Source: Komagataeibacter xylinus (GTDB taxonomy: Bacteria > Pseudomonadota > Alphaproteobacteria > Acetobacterales > Acetobacteraceae). From it: DNA of 64,000 bases. The notes under the pieces were generated by a model. The model was not told the DNA's origin, made no database searches, and saw only the letters and a list, made by a program, of their open reading frames with translations. A program made the position numbers and the translations under genes. Each line of letters begins with the position of its first letter. Position 1 is the first letter of the stretch. Below, in pieces: positions 50,497-59,144 of this stretch. The DNA is taken from NCBI RefSeq assembly GCF_009834365.1, contig NZ_CP041348.1, forward strand, positions 1,897,001 to 1,961,000, written 5' to 3'.

Positions 50497-51228
50497 ATGG
50501 CCAGCGTGCCAAAACGGATCCAGTCCATCGTGCGCGCCGCCGCCATTCTGGAAATCATGGCGCAGGCAGGTGGCAGCGCGCGGCTTGGCGAGATCGCTGC
50601 CAGGGCGGGCATGGAAAAAACCACCGCCCATAACATTCTCCAGACCCTCGACCACCTTGGTTACGTGCAGCGCCGTCCGGGCGACATGCGCTACCATCTG
50701 GGCGGGCGCATTCTCAACCTGTCGCGCATCATGGGCGATGACCATGGCCTGCGTGCGCGCATGCGCCCCACGCTTGAAGCCATTGCGCGGCACAGCGGGG
50801 CAACCGTGCACCTGGGCGTGCCCAGCGGGGATGAAGCCGTTTATCTGGACCGGGTGGACCCGCACGCCCCCGAGGATTCTGCCACGGCCGCGCAGCGGCG
50901 CGAAACCATCGAGGGGTCGGCGGTGGGGCTGGTGTTCCTGGCCTTTGTGCCCGGCATGGGCCAGCGCGTGCTCAGCACCCGCGCCCATGCGCTTGACGGG
51001 GGCGTGCGCGACCAGATCGAGGCCGTGCGCCTTAAGGGTTACGCGCTTGACCTTGAAAGCTACCGCCCCGGCCAGAACGCGGTGGCCGTGCCGTGGCGCG
51101 AGCACGGCGAGGTCCGGGCCGCCATTGCCCTGACCGGCTCCTGCGCCGACCTGCCACGCCCGCGTCTGGTGCGGCTGGCATGGATGATGATGACGCATGT
51201 GGCGCGCGCCACGGTTCAGCAATGTTGA
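50497..51228 (+). CDS. IclR family transcriptional regulator, copy 2 (intact)
   Basis: 243 residues from ATG 50497, which follows AGGAGGG at 5 bases. N-terminal winged HTH GSARLGEIAARAGMEKTTAHNILQTLDHLGYVQR; C-terminal GAF-like effector domain with VHLGVPSGDEAVYLDRVD and the late IRLKGYALDLES-type block. It would regulate the divergent reductase or the downstream GlcG/MFS genes in response to a small organic acid or aromatic. Confidence 0.87.
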   Translation: MASVPKRIQSIVRAAAILEIMAQAGGSARLGEIAARAGMEKTTAHNILQTLDHLGYVQRRPGDMRYHLGGRILNLSRIMGDDHGLRARMRPTLEAIARHSGATVHLGVPSGDEAVYLDRVDPHAPEDSATAAQRRETIEGSAVGLVFLAFVPGMGQRVLSTRAHALDGGVRDQIEAVRLKGYALDLESYRPGQNAVAVPWREHGEVRAAIALTGSCADLPRPRLVRLAWMMMTHVARATVQQC

Positions 51229-51314
51229 ACAAATCGGGATTTTGGTAATTGGTGCGTTACGCCCGCACTGGGCAAGGCTAGGCTGCGCTTTTTATGCAAG
51301 CCGTGGAAGCCGAC

Positions 51315-51713
51315 ATGAAACTGACCGATGCAATGACCATGATGGAGGCCGCCCTGGCCGAGGCGCGAAAGCGCGGGTTTGGCGTGTGCATTTCCATCGT
51401 TGATGCTGCCGCCTGGCCCTTGGTCTTTACCCGCATGGATGGCGTGCCGCTGGGCCTGATCGATGTTGCAACCAAAAAGGCGCGCACGGCGGCCCTGTTC
51501 CATATGGACAGCGCCGATCTGGCCACGATCGCCCGCCCCGATGGCGCGGCCTACACGCTGGAAAACACCAATGGCGGCCTGACCAGTTTTGGCGGTGGTC
51601 TCGTGCTCAGGGGCGCGCATGGCAGCGTGGTCGGCGCGATTGGCGTCTCTGGCGCGCCTACGGAAGATGATATCGCGATCGCCCGCATCGCCGCCAACAC
51701 GCTCGGGGCCTGA
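51315..51713 (+). CDS. GlcG/HbpS family protein, copy 2 (intact)
   Basis: 132 residues from MKLTDAMTMMEAA (an ATG 21 bases upstream is possible). CISIVDAAAWPLVFTRMDGVPLGLIDVATKKARTA and the glycine-rich GGLVLRGAHGSVVGAIGVSGAPTEDD are the family pattern. Members include heme-binding HbpS and GlcG of glycolate or glycerol/propanediol operons; their roles vary. It sits 32 bases before the MFS gene, probably in one operon. Confidence 0.8.
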   Translation: MKLTDAMTMMEAALAEARKRGFGVCISIVDAAAWPLVFTRMDGVPLGLIDVATKKARTAALFHMDSADLATIARPDGAAYTLENTNGGLTSFGGGLVLRGAHGSVVGAIGVSGAPTEDDIAIARIAANTLGA

Positions 51714-51745
51714 GCGCCTCCTTTATCTGACCTGGACCTGCCATC

Positions 51746-52978
51746 ATGACCCAGACCGCACCCCCCGCAGGCGGGGTCGCCCCCATTGCGGCGCCCCATG
51801 GCGCGAAAGCTGCTTTCTTTATCCTCACCTTCGGCACGTTCGTGGTCGGCACGGGTGAGTTCGCCATCATGGGCATGCTGCCCGAATTCGCCTCCTCGCT
51901 CGGGCTGTCCGCCTCTGATGCGGGGCATGCCATCACGGCCTATGCGCTGGGTGTTGTGGTGGGCGCGCCGCTCATCACCATCCTTGGCGCGCGCCTGTCG
52001 CGGCGCGAGCTGCTGCTGATCCTGTTTGTCCTGTTCTGCTGTGCCAACCTGCTCAGCGTGGCCATGCCCACGCCGGGGCTGGTGGAAGTGGCCCGCTTCA
52101 TCACCGGCCTGCCGCATGGCGCGCTGATCGGCATCTCGGCGCTTGTCGGGGCCTCTATGGTGGAGCGTGCGCGGCGTGGCTGGGCCGTGGGGCGCATCCT
52201 GTCGGGCATTGCCATTTCCACCCTGGTGGGTGCGCCGTTCTCAACGTTTGCCGCCGATCATTTTGGCTGGCGCATCGCCTATCTCATCATCGCGGCACTG
52301 GGGCTGCTGACGGTGGCAGGCATCTGGCGCTATATCCCCGCCGATCCGCCCAACCGCAAGAACTCCCCGCTCAAGGAAATCCGTGCGCTGGCCAATACGC
52401 AGGTGCTTCTGACGCTGGTCACGGCGTCGATCGGCTTTGGCGGCATGTTCGCAATCTACACCTACCTGACCAGCGTGCTGCTCAACGTGACGCATGTGCC
52501 TGAATGGCGCATCATGATCTACATGATCGTGTGCGGCGCGGGCATGCTGATCGGCGCGAATGTGGGCGCGTGGATCGTGGACCGCAACCTCGACCGCGCC
52601 GCCCTGCTGGCGCTGGCAGGCAGTGCCATGGTCATGCTGGCCTTTCCGTTTGTGCTGCATAATGAGCCGGCTCTCATGCTCGATGTGCTGCTCGTGCCCG
52701 CCTTCGTCAATGCGCTGGGCCCGGCATTGCAGACCCGGCTGATGGATTTCGCGGGTGATGCGCAGACGCTTGCCGCCTCGCTCAACCATTCGGCCTTCAA
52801 CATTGCCAATGCGCTTGGCGCGTCACTGGGCAGCGCCCTGCTGGCGCGGCAGTTCGGTTATGGCGCGTTGGGCGTTGGCGGGGCGGTGCTGTCAGCCGGT
52901 GGGCTGGTGGTCTATGTGCTGGCCATGGCCCTGCTCAGGCGTAGCGGGCAGACGGAGGTGCGGGGCGATATCGAGTGA
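51746..52978 (+). CDS. MFS transporter (AraJ/efflux type), copy 2 (intact)
   Basis: 410 residues, 12 predicted transmembrane helices. The N-terminal FGTFVVGTGEFAIMGMLPEFASSLGLSASDAGHAITAYALGVVVGAP is typical of the AraJ/YdhP-type drug or sugar efflux group, and ARLSRRELL matches the MFS loop 2-3 motif. A long-known class of arabinose, purine or drug exporters; substrate unknown. Ends 4 bases before the stop of the convergent GAF-Fis regulator gene. Confidence 0.87.
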   Translation: MTQTAPPAGGVAPIAAPHGAKAAFFILTFGTFVVGTGEFAIMGMLPEFASSLGLSASDAGHAITAYALGVVVGAPLITILGARLSRRELLLILFVLFCCANLLSVAMPTPGLVEVARFITGLPHGALIGISALVGASMVERARRGWAVGRILSGIAISTLVGAPFSTFAADHFGWRIAYLIIAALGLLTVAGIWRYIPADPPNRKNSPLKEIRALANTQVLLTLVTASIGFGGMFAIYTYLTSVLLNVTHVPEWRIMIYMIVCGAGMLIGANVGAWIVDRNLDRAALLALAGSAMVMLAFPFVLHNEPALMLDVLLVPAFVNALGPALQTRLMDFAGDAQTLAASLNHSAFNIANALGASLGSALLARQFGYGALGVGGAVLSAGGLVVYVLAMALLRRSGQTEVRGDIE

Positions 52979-52982
52979 GCGC

Positions 52983-53933
52983 CTAGCGCATGCCCAGCGC
53001 CTTCATCTTGCGGTAGAGCGTGGCCCGGCCAATGCCAAGATGCCGGGCTGTGGCCGTAACATTGCCATGCGCGAGTGCGAGCGCCGAGCGGATGACATTT
53101 TCTTCCGCCTTGCGAAAGCTCACCCGATCCTCCACCTCAAGGCGGTGCAGCAGGTTGGGGTGGGTGCGGATCATGTCATCCGTCCAGCCGGTCAGGCTGC
53201 GGGCGGCATGGGTGGCCCCGGTCACTTCGCCCTCGGCATTGATGGCGACAAGCGGGGCCGAGCATCCTTCGGCCAGGCCCAGCGTCAGCACCCGTGCACC
53301 TTCATGGTATTCACGAAAGAGCTGCTCCTCGATCCGGCGGCCTGATTGCAAAAGGGTGTCGAGCACGAGCGGAGCAAGCCTGCGCGAGGTATCGCCATTG
53401 AAGGCGGCAAGGTTGATCGCGCCTGCAACCTGACCATGCGCGTTGAAGACCGGCACGGCATAGCTTGCCAGCAGCGAGAAGCAGAAGCGCCAGTGCTCGC
53501 CTTCACCCAGAAAGATGGGACAGCCATCCTGCACCGCCGTGCCAATGCCGTTGGTGCCCGCCATGCGTTCGCTCCAGACAGCACCTTCGCGCAGGGCAAG
53601 CCTGCGGCACAGGCCCATATGGGCTTCGTCTATGTTGCGGGCGAGGATGGTGGCATCAGGATCAGCGAGCAGCACCATGAAGTCGAGCCCCTGCACAAGG
53701 CTGAACAGGCGCTGCATTTCCGGCATGGCGATACGGAGCAGGCTGGCGGAGCGGGTGCTGACATGCCGCAGTTCTGCGCCTGAAAGCACATCGGCCTGCC
53801 ACCCCTGCGCGGGGTCGAGATTATAGGATGCAACGCAGCGCTGCCACGACTTGGCGACTTCTGTTGCGCCAGCAGGGCGCAGTGTCTGGCCCATGAGGGG
53901 CGGCCGGGCGGGGTTATGGCAATGCGGTTTCAT
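52983..53933 (-). CDS. GAF-Fis transcriptional regulator (AcoR-like without AAA+ domain), copy 2 (intact)
   Basis: 316 residues, AGGGAG before ATG 53933. Residues about 60-210 resemble the GAF sensor part of AcoR-type activators (MAGTNGIGTAVQDGCPIFLGEGEHWR). A PAS-like stretch follows, and the C-terminus is a Fis-type HTH, ATARHLGIGRATLYRKMKALGMR. The central sigma-54 AAA+ domain (GAFTGA, Walker A) of true AcoR proteins is missing, so it cannot drive sigma-54 in the usual way and may act on sigma-70 promoters or as a repressor. Confidence 0.82.
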   Translation of the reverse strand: MKPHCHNPARPPLMGQTLRPAGATEVAKSWQRCVASYNLDPAQGWQADVLSGAELRHVSTRSASLLRIAMPEMQRLFSLVQGLDFMVLLADPDATILARNIDEAHMGLCRRLALREGAVWSERMAGTNGIGTAVQDGCPIFLGEGEHWRFCFSLLASYAVPVFNAHGQVAGAINLAAFNGDTSRRLAPLVLDTLLQSGRRIEEQLFREYHEGARVLTLGLAEGCSAPLVAINAEGEVTGATHAARSLTGWTDDMIRTHPNLLHRLEVEDRVSFRKAEENVIRSALALAHGNVTATARHLGIGRATLYRKMKALGMR

Positions 53934-54084
53934 TTCTCCCTGCCTCTGAATGTCGGTCTGCTTGCGGCATGGCTGCCGTAATGGCCTGTCTGGTTATAAT
54001 TGTATATATTTATCGCCAGTCATTCCACATGACATAAAATGAACGCCGGGCGCCAGCCAGCCTGCCTGCGCCAGATGGGACACG

Positions 54085-54975
54085 CTACCACAGATAAACG
54101 ACTTTCACGTAATAGGCATTACTCTCGGGTATGTTCCGCCCATCAACAGAATGCGAGTAGCGTGTTGTAAAGGAAAAATGCTTTGAAATATTGAGCATGG
54201 CACCCGCGCCCAGCGTTATTTCACGGCTGTCCGAATTATCCATGTACTGGCTTGCGGTCCGGTCGTAGGTGCCTTTCACGTTCTGCCAGTCCAGCGCGAA
54301 GAAGGGCTCGAACAGTTTTGTCGCCTTCCAGCTGAAACGCAGGTTGGTATAGAACACCACGCCGGGCGAATAGGTATGGCCGCCCTTGACGTGCTTGGCC
54401 GCACCCGCCACCGTGCCGGCATCGCCATCAAAGCTGAAATGCTTCCATTCATAATCGAAAATGAAGCTCGAGATGTTCGACCAGTAATTGGGCGAGGTCG
54501 CATCACGCGTGCCCACGGCCGTCTGCATGAAGGTCTGGATGCCGAACGTGCTGTGCTTGTTGGGTTTGAACCACGCGGCAGGCCCTACGATGGTGGGGCC
54601 GAGGCCGCCGTAATTCGTGCCATCCGCCAGGCTGTAGCTCTCGGTCTGGATCAGCTCGAAGGCGAAGCCCACGTGGGGAATGGCGTCAAAACTGCGGAAA
54701 TGGACATATTTGGTCATGCCCGACCACGTGTGGCTGCCACCTTCTGGCTTGCGCTGCCCCAGGCTGTTGTAGGAATGGCCCGCCGCATTGCCATCGCCAT
54801 ACTGCACCAGCACGTTGAAGGGCTTGAAGTCGACGGGCAGGTCATATTCGTGGGGGCCGATGATCCCGAGGGTGACGTCTGCGCCGTGGGCCTTTGGCGT
54901 AAGGAACAGTATGGCCGAAGGAAGGGTAAGGCGCAGCATGGCATGGAGCCATGCCGATCTTTGGGGCAGACACAT
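54085..54975 (-). CDS. Outer-membrane beta-barrel protein (phenol MetA-pathway transporter-like)
   Basis: 296 residues. AGGGAA precedes ATG 54975. A signal peptide (MLRLTLPSAILFLTPKAHGA within residues 13-32) is followed by alternating amphipathic beta strands and many aromatic residues, ending with SNAYYVKVVYLW, an outer-membrane barrel C-terminus. The layout and ending fit the pfam 'MetA-pathway of phenol degradation' barrel family. It probably lets a hydrophobic or organic acid compound through the outer membrane. Downstream of the disrupted glucose dehydrogenase on the same strand. Confidence 0.7.
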   Translation of the reverse strand: MCLPQRSAWLHAMLRLTLPSAILFLTPKAHGADVTLGIIGPHEYDLPVDFKPFNVLVQYGDGNAAGHSYNSLGQRKPEGGSHTWSGMTKYVHFRSFDAIPHVGFAFELIQTESYSLADGTNYGGLGPTIVGPAAWFKPNKHSTFGIQTFMQTAVGTRDATSPNYWSNISSFIFDYEWKHFSFDGDAGTVAGAAKHVKGGHTYSPGVVFYTNLRFSWKATKLFEPFFALDWQNVKGTYDRTASQYMDNSDSREITLGAGAMLNISKHFSFTTRYSHSVDGRNIPESNAYYVKVVYLW

Positions 54976-55042
54976 GGGAGGGGCTTCCCTGATGAAAAGC
55001 AGGTATCCGGCATAGACCGGATACCTGCACGGTTATTGTTTT

Positions 55043-55319
55043 TTATTGGGCTGCAGTGCCAGCCTGCGCACCATCGAGCGTATAGGCGATGATGTAATCG
55101 CCGCTCCGGGTGCCCAGGCCACCATGGCCGCCAGCCGCAATCAGGACATACTGTTTGCCACCGACCTCATACGACATGGGGGTTGCCTGGCCGCCTGCGG
55201 GCAGGCGGTCGGTCCAGAGCACGTTGCCGGTCGCGAGATCGAAGGCACGCAGGTAATCATCCGCCGTGGCCCCCATGAAGACAACGCCACCCTTGGTCAC
55301 AATATTGCCACCGACGTTA
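55043..55319 (-). pseudogene. gcd: Membrane PQQ glucose dehydrogenase, C-terminal piece (IS-split)
   Basis: This encodes YNVGGNIVTKGGVVFMGATADDY..FDLATGNVLW..AGGQATPMSYEVGGKQYVLIAAGGHGGLGTRSGDY, the last beta-propeller blade of PQQ dehydrogenases. It has no start of its own and continues exactly the reading frame lost at 56482 on the other side of the IS element. Confidence 0.92.
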
Positions 55320-56481
55320 TACCAAGGGCTACTGTCTCTGACTCATCTGTGAAGTGACGCGAAGGGCCTGTTCTGATTCTGTCGTGAGAGGGAGGATCGG
55401 GAATGGCTGGTGCGATTGCCTTACGGACGGATTATACGGCTTCTGCGTTACGGCGTCTGGCCTCTCGTACGCGGGATGCGAATGTTGCACGGCGCCTTTT
55501 GTCTCTGGCTGCGGTGCGCGACGGTGCCAGCCGGGGCGAAGCGGCGCGGATCGGCGGGATGGACCGGCAAACCCTGCGGGACTGGGTGCACCGGTTCAAT
55601 GCTGCGGGGCCGGATGGCTTGCACGATCAGTGGCGCAACGGGTCGGTCTGCCGCCTGACAGCGGACCAACTGGCAGAATTATCGGCGCTGGTCACGACAG
55701 GGCCTGACCGTGCCCGGGACGGCGTGGTGCGCTGGCGTCGGGTCGATCTTCAGCGGGTCATCGAAGAGCGTTTTGGCGTCTCCTATCACGAACGCCATGT
55801 CTCCGCCCTGTTGAAGCGGCTTGGGTTCAGCCACGTCAGCGCGCGTCCGCGTCACCCCGGACAGGATCCGTCCGTCATGGACGCGTTTAAAAAAACTTCC
55901 CCACGATCCTGAGCGCCCACACCGGGCATCTGCCCAGAGGCAGGCGGATTGAACTCTGGTGGCAGGACGAGGCCCGCATCGGGCAGAAAAACGGTCTTGT
56001 CCGGCAATGGGCGCGGCGTGGCACCCGACCACGCCAGCCTGCCGATCAACGCTATGAGAATGCCTGGCTGTTCGGCGCCATCTGCCCCGCACTCGGCAAG
56101 GCGGCAGGCCTGGTGTTGCCGTTTACCGGCACGGCCAGCATGCAACTGCATATCGAGGAAATCTCACGCTGCGTCGCACGCGGAGCGCATGCCGTCGTCC
56201 TGCTCGATCGTGCCGGCTGGCATACGACACCCAAACTCAGACTGCCGCGCAACGTCAGCCTGATCTTCCTGCCGTCCCGCGCGCCCGAACTGAACCCGGT
56301 CGAGAATATCTGGCAGTTCCTACGCGCCAACTGGCTGTCCAACACCGTGTTCAGCGGCATCGAACACATCATCGAAGCCGCATGCACCGCATGGAACAAC
56401 CTCACCGCCCTGCCACAGACCATCCGATCCATCGGCCTCAGAAAATGGGCTCATATAGGTCAAAGGTGATAGCCCGTAGTA
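55320..56481 (+). mobile_element. IS630-family insertion sequence inserted in gcd
   Basis: About 1162 bases. The ends TACCAAGGGCTAC and, reverse-complemented, TACTACGGGCTAT form imperfect inverted repeats. Flanking glucose dehydrogenase sequence is repeated as TTA/TA on both sides, and removing the element with one repeat restores the frame PTGMYNVGGN. TA-type duplication and the transposase identify the family. The exact end could shift by one to three bases because the target is TA-rich. Confidence 0.88.
55403..56469 (+). CDS. IS630-family transposase, two frames joined by -1 frameshift
   Basis: Frame A (55403-55912, 169 residues) carries the HTH DNA-binding half: SRGEAARIGGMDRQTLRDWVHRFN and a winged-helix ERFGVSYHERHVSALLKRLGFS. 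Frame B (from about 55890 to 56469) has the DDE catalytic half: WWQDEARIGQKNG, VVLLDRAGWH and FLPSRAPELNPVENIW. They overlap at TTTAAAAAAAC (55886-55896); a -1 slip on the seven A would give DAFKKNFPTIL and a single protein of about 355 residues. All three acidic residues are in place, so the element may still be active. Confidence 0.85.
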
Positions 56482-58667
56482 TTATACATGCCGGTCGGCA
56501 GGGGGATGTTGTTGTGGGTGCGGAACGGACCCGTATCGCGCGTGGTGCCAACAGGGTGCTGCCACACGATCTTCTTGGTCACGAGGTCGATCGCGCTCAG
56601 CGTGCCCCAGACCGGGCCCTTGCACGGAATCTGCAGCGGGTTCAGCCACGGGTTGGTCAGCGCGATGTAAGGCGTGCCGTAATCAGGCGAGACGGAAAGC
56701 GCATCGCCCTTGGCGGCAGGTTCCTCGCCCTGGCCGTTCCACTTGGGCAGCGTGCCGTTGCCTTCCAGCTTCTGGCGGTGGTCGAGCTTGATGCGGAAGG
56801 GCAGGTAGCTCGCATTGGCCAGCATAATCTTGCGCTGCGGGTCGATGGTGATGCCCTGCCAGTCAACCACGCCATAGAAGGCGGGGTAGACGACCGTGGT
56901 CTGGCCCACATGCGGCGGCGTGAACTGCCCCTCATAGGCGGACTGGCGGTACTCGATGCGGCACAGCATCTGGTCGAGCAGGGTTGCACCCCACATGTCG
57001 CTTTCCTTCAGGTTCGGCGGCGTAAGGCTGGGCATGGCCGCCGGGAAGGGCTGCGTGGGGGAGGCATGGTCGTCAGGTGCAACACCTGCGGTCGGCACGG
57101 GGCGTTCTTCCACCGGGTAGCCGGGCACGGTCTCGCCGGTGCGGCGGTCGAGCACGAAGAACTCGCCGCGCTTGGTGCTCTGCACCAGGGCGGGGATGGT
57201 CTCGCCATTGGGGCCGGGCAGGTCGACCATCGACGGGCCGGAGGGGATGTCCATGTCCCACAGGTCGTGGTGCACGGTCTGGTAGGTCCAGCGGCGTTCG
57301 CCGGTTACGATATCAAGCGCGATGGTGGCCGAGGAGGTCGCATCATCAAACGGGCGGCGCGTGCCACCCCAGTTATCGGGCGGGGAGTTGCCGGTGGGAA
57401 TGTAGACCATGCCGAGGTTGAGGTCGGCGGTGTACACGCCCCAGGCATTGGGGGTGTCGCGGGTCAGGACTTCGTCGGGGTTGGGCTTCCAGGTTTCGGG
57501 GTTGTGGCCCGCATCCCATGCCCAGGCCAGCGCGCCGGTTGTCGCGTCAAAGCCACGGATGGCGCCGGACGGCTCGAAATTGGCCTGGTTGTCAAACACC
57601 CAGCCACCCGTAATCAGGCGGTTCTTGGCCACCAGCGGCGGCGAAGTGACGAAGTGGAAGCCATGCGGCACGTGGCCGAGATATTCACGCAGGGAAATGA
57701 AGCCGTGATCGCCAAAATCATCGCACGGCTTGCCGGTTTCGGCATCAAGCGCCACCATGCGCACATCCGCCACGGGGGAGTAGATGCGGGTGCGGCAGCT
57801 TGTCTGGATCTCGTCGGGGATGCGGTAATACGACACGCCACGGCAGGCGAGATAGACGTTCTTGGCAAGGTCGGCGGTGTCGGGGTGGGGGTCGAACTTC
57901 CACTTCACCTTGCCGGTTGCAGCGTCCATCGCAATCACCCAGCTATGGGGCGTGCACATGTACAGCGTGTTGTCGATCTTGATGGGCGTGACCTCAAGGT
58001 TGAACTCATGGCCCTGGTCGGGACCGGCCACGGTGCCTTCGCCCGCCTGCTGCACGTCACCCGTGCGGGTCATCCATGCGCGCTTGAGCTTGCCCACGTT
58101 GGCAGGCGTGATCTGCCCCAGCGGGGAATAGCGGTCGCCGCCCGCGGTGCGGCCATAGGCCTGCCAGTCGCCATCGGGCATGTTCTCGGCTGCTGATTCC
58201 GGCTGGCCCTGCGCTGCCATGCGCTCAGCCGGGACCGTGCCATCAATGGAATACGACGAGAAGCAGCTGATGAGCAGCACAAGGCACGACACGCCAACTG
58301 CGCCGAGCAGCGCCTTCTTGTCAGCCAGCCAGCTTTCGCTCACGCGCCACACCTGCGGCAGCAGCAGCCAGACGCCAATGCCCACCAGCGTCATCAGCCG
58401 GACCTCGAGGCCCCAGATGTTGAAGCCGGTCTCGACCAGTGCCCAGATGGTGGCAACCACCAGCAGGGCGGCATACAGGCTGCTCGCCAGCCTGGGCTGC
58501 TTCAGCCCCAGAACTGCGGCGGCCAGCAGGACGCAGCCTGTCAGCACATAGAACCAGGAGCCACCCAGCAGGAGAAGCTGGGCGCCGCCAAAGAATAGAA
58601 AAAGCCCGATCAGGGCCAGCAAGACGGAGGTTATGATGGATAACAACCTCTTGGTGGTTTCTCGCAT
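56482..58667 (-). pseudogene. gcd: Membrane-bound PQQ glucose dehydrogenase, N-terminal part (IS-split)
   Basis: Starts at MRETTKRLLSII (GGAAAG upstream) with five transmembrane helices in the first 150 residues, then a PQQ propeller: DGDWQAYGRTAGGDRYSPLGQITPANV, PHSWVIAMDAATGKVKWKFDP, CRGVSYYR, DHASPTQPFPA and NPWLNPLQIPCKGPVWG. It breaks after PTGMYN, where it reads into the IS (TTGYHL stop). About 90 C-terminal residues are lost, so oxidation of glucose to gluconolactone in the periplasm, with electrons to ubiquinone, is expected to be abolished. In Acetobacteraceae loss of this enzyme leaves more glucose for other uses such as cellulose. Confidence 0.93.
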
Positions 58668-59144
58668 GCCGCGTTTCTTTCCGTAGTTTTCCAAAGCTGT
58701 GCTACGTGCGTAGGTATTGGGTTGCCTATTGCGCCCAGCCAGAACCTGCTGTTCAGCATGAGGGGGGCGCAAAATGCCATGCCCTACCACGCGGGCTTCA
58801 CGCAGCTGTGTCCGGGCATGGGGCAACTGTCTCATAATCGAGACGGGTTTCTTGCCGTATTGTCATGATTAAGCCCGAAAGCCGTGTGGGGCGTCTGGGT
58901 CCGTTATGGTCGGGTTGAGCGTGGCGGGGCAGGGGCAGCCGGGTTTTGCCGGGCGGTATCCGGGCCCTGGCGCATGGCCTGTTGCAGCGCTTATCGGTTC
59001 AATAGACGTTATGCAGGTTTTTCTATGAACCGGAGGTCTGTACTGCCTTGGCATAATAGACACTTCCACTACAGTGCGGGAAGTGCCAGAACGCCCACAA
59101 GTGAAGCGACATGATGTTGTGTCGTTATATTTCTGCAGGCAATC
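58668..59144. other. Divergent intergenic region, gcd / MFS
   Basis: No gene found. A CACTTCC-N11-GGAAGTG inverted repeat lies at 59061-59085, 60 bases upstream of the MFS start, and a short GTCTC/GAGAC repeat is at 58829-58844. Confidence 0.5.
59061..59085. promoter_or_regulatory. Inverted repeat CACTTCC-N11-GGAAGTG
   Basis: Seven-base perfect arms spaced by 11 bases, 59 bases before the MFS start codon. The spacing suggests binding of a dimeric regulator. No regulator gene is next to it. Confidence 0.4.

Larger units (their letters stand above)
41156..53913. repeat. Large tandem direct repeat, copy 2 (about 12.76 kb)
   Basis: Second unit of the direct repeat. It begins with GGGCAGGGGCTG, lacks 12 bases present in copy 1 (28424-28435), then follows copy 1. 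It ends at GCCGGGCGGGG (53903-53913), the point where copy 1 switches to the junction. All genes in this unit except the truncated oleate hydratase are intact. Confidence 0.9.

Noticed and set aside
56382..58196. Long open frame (604 codons) antisense to glucose dehydrogenase
   Set aside because: It mirrors the high-GC codon pattern of the real gene on the other strand, has no family motif and runs through the IS end.
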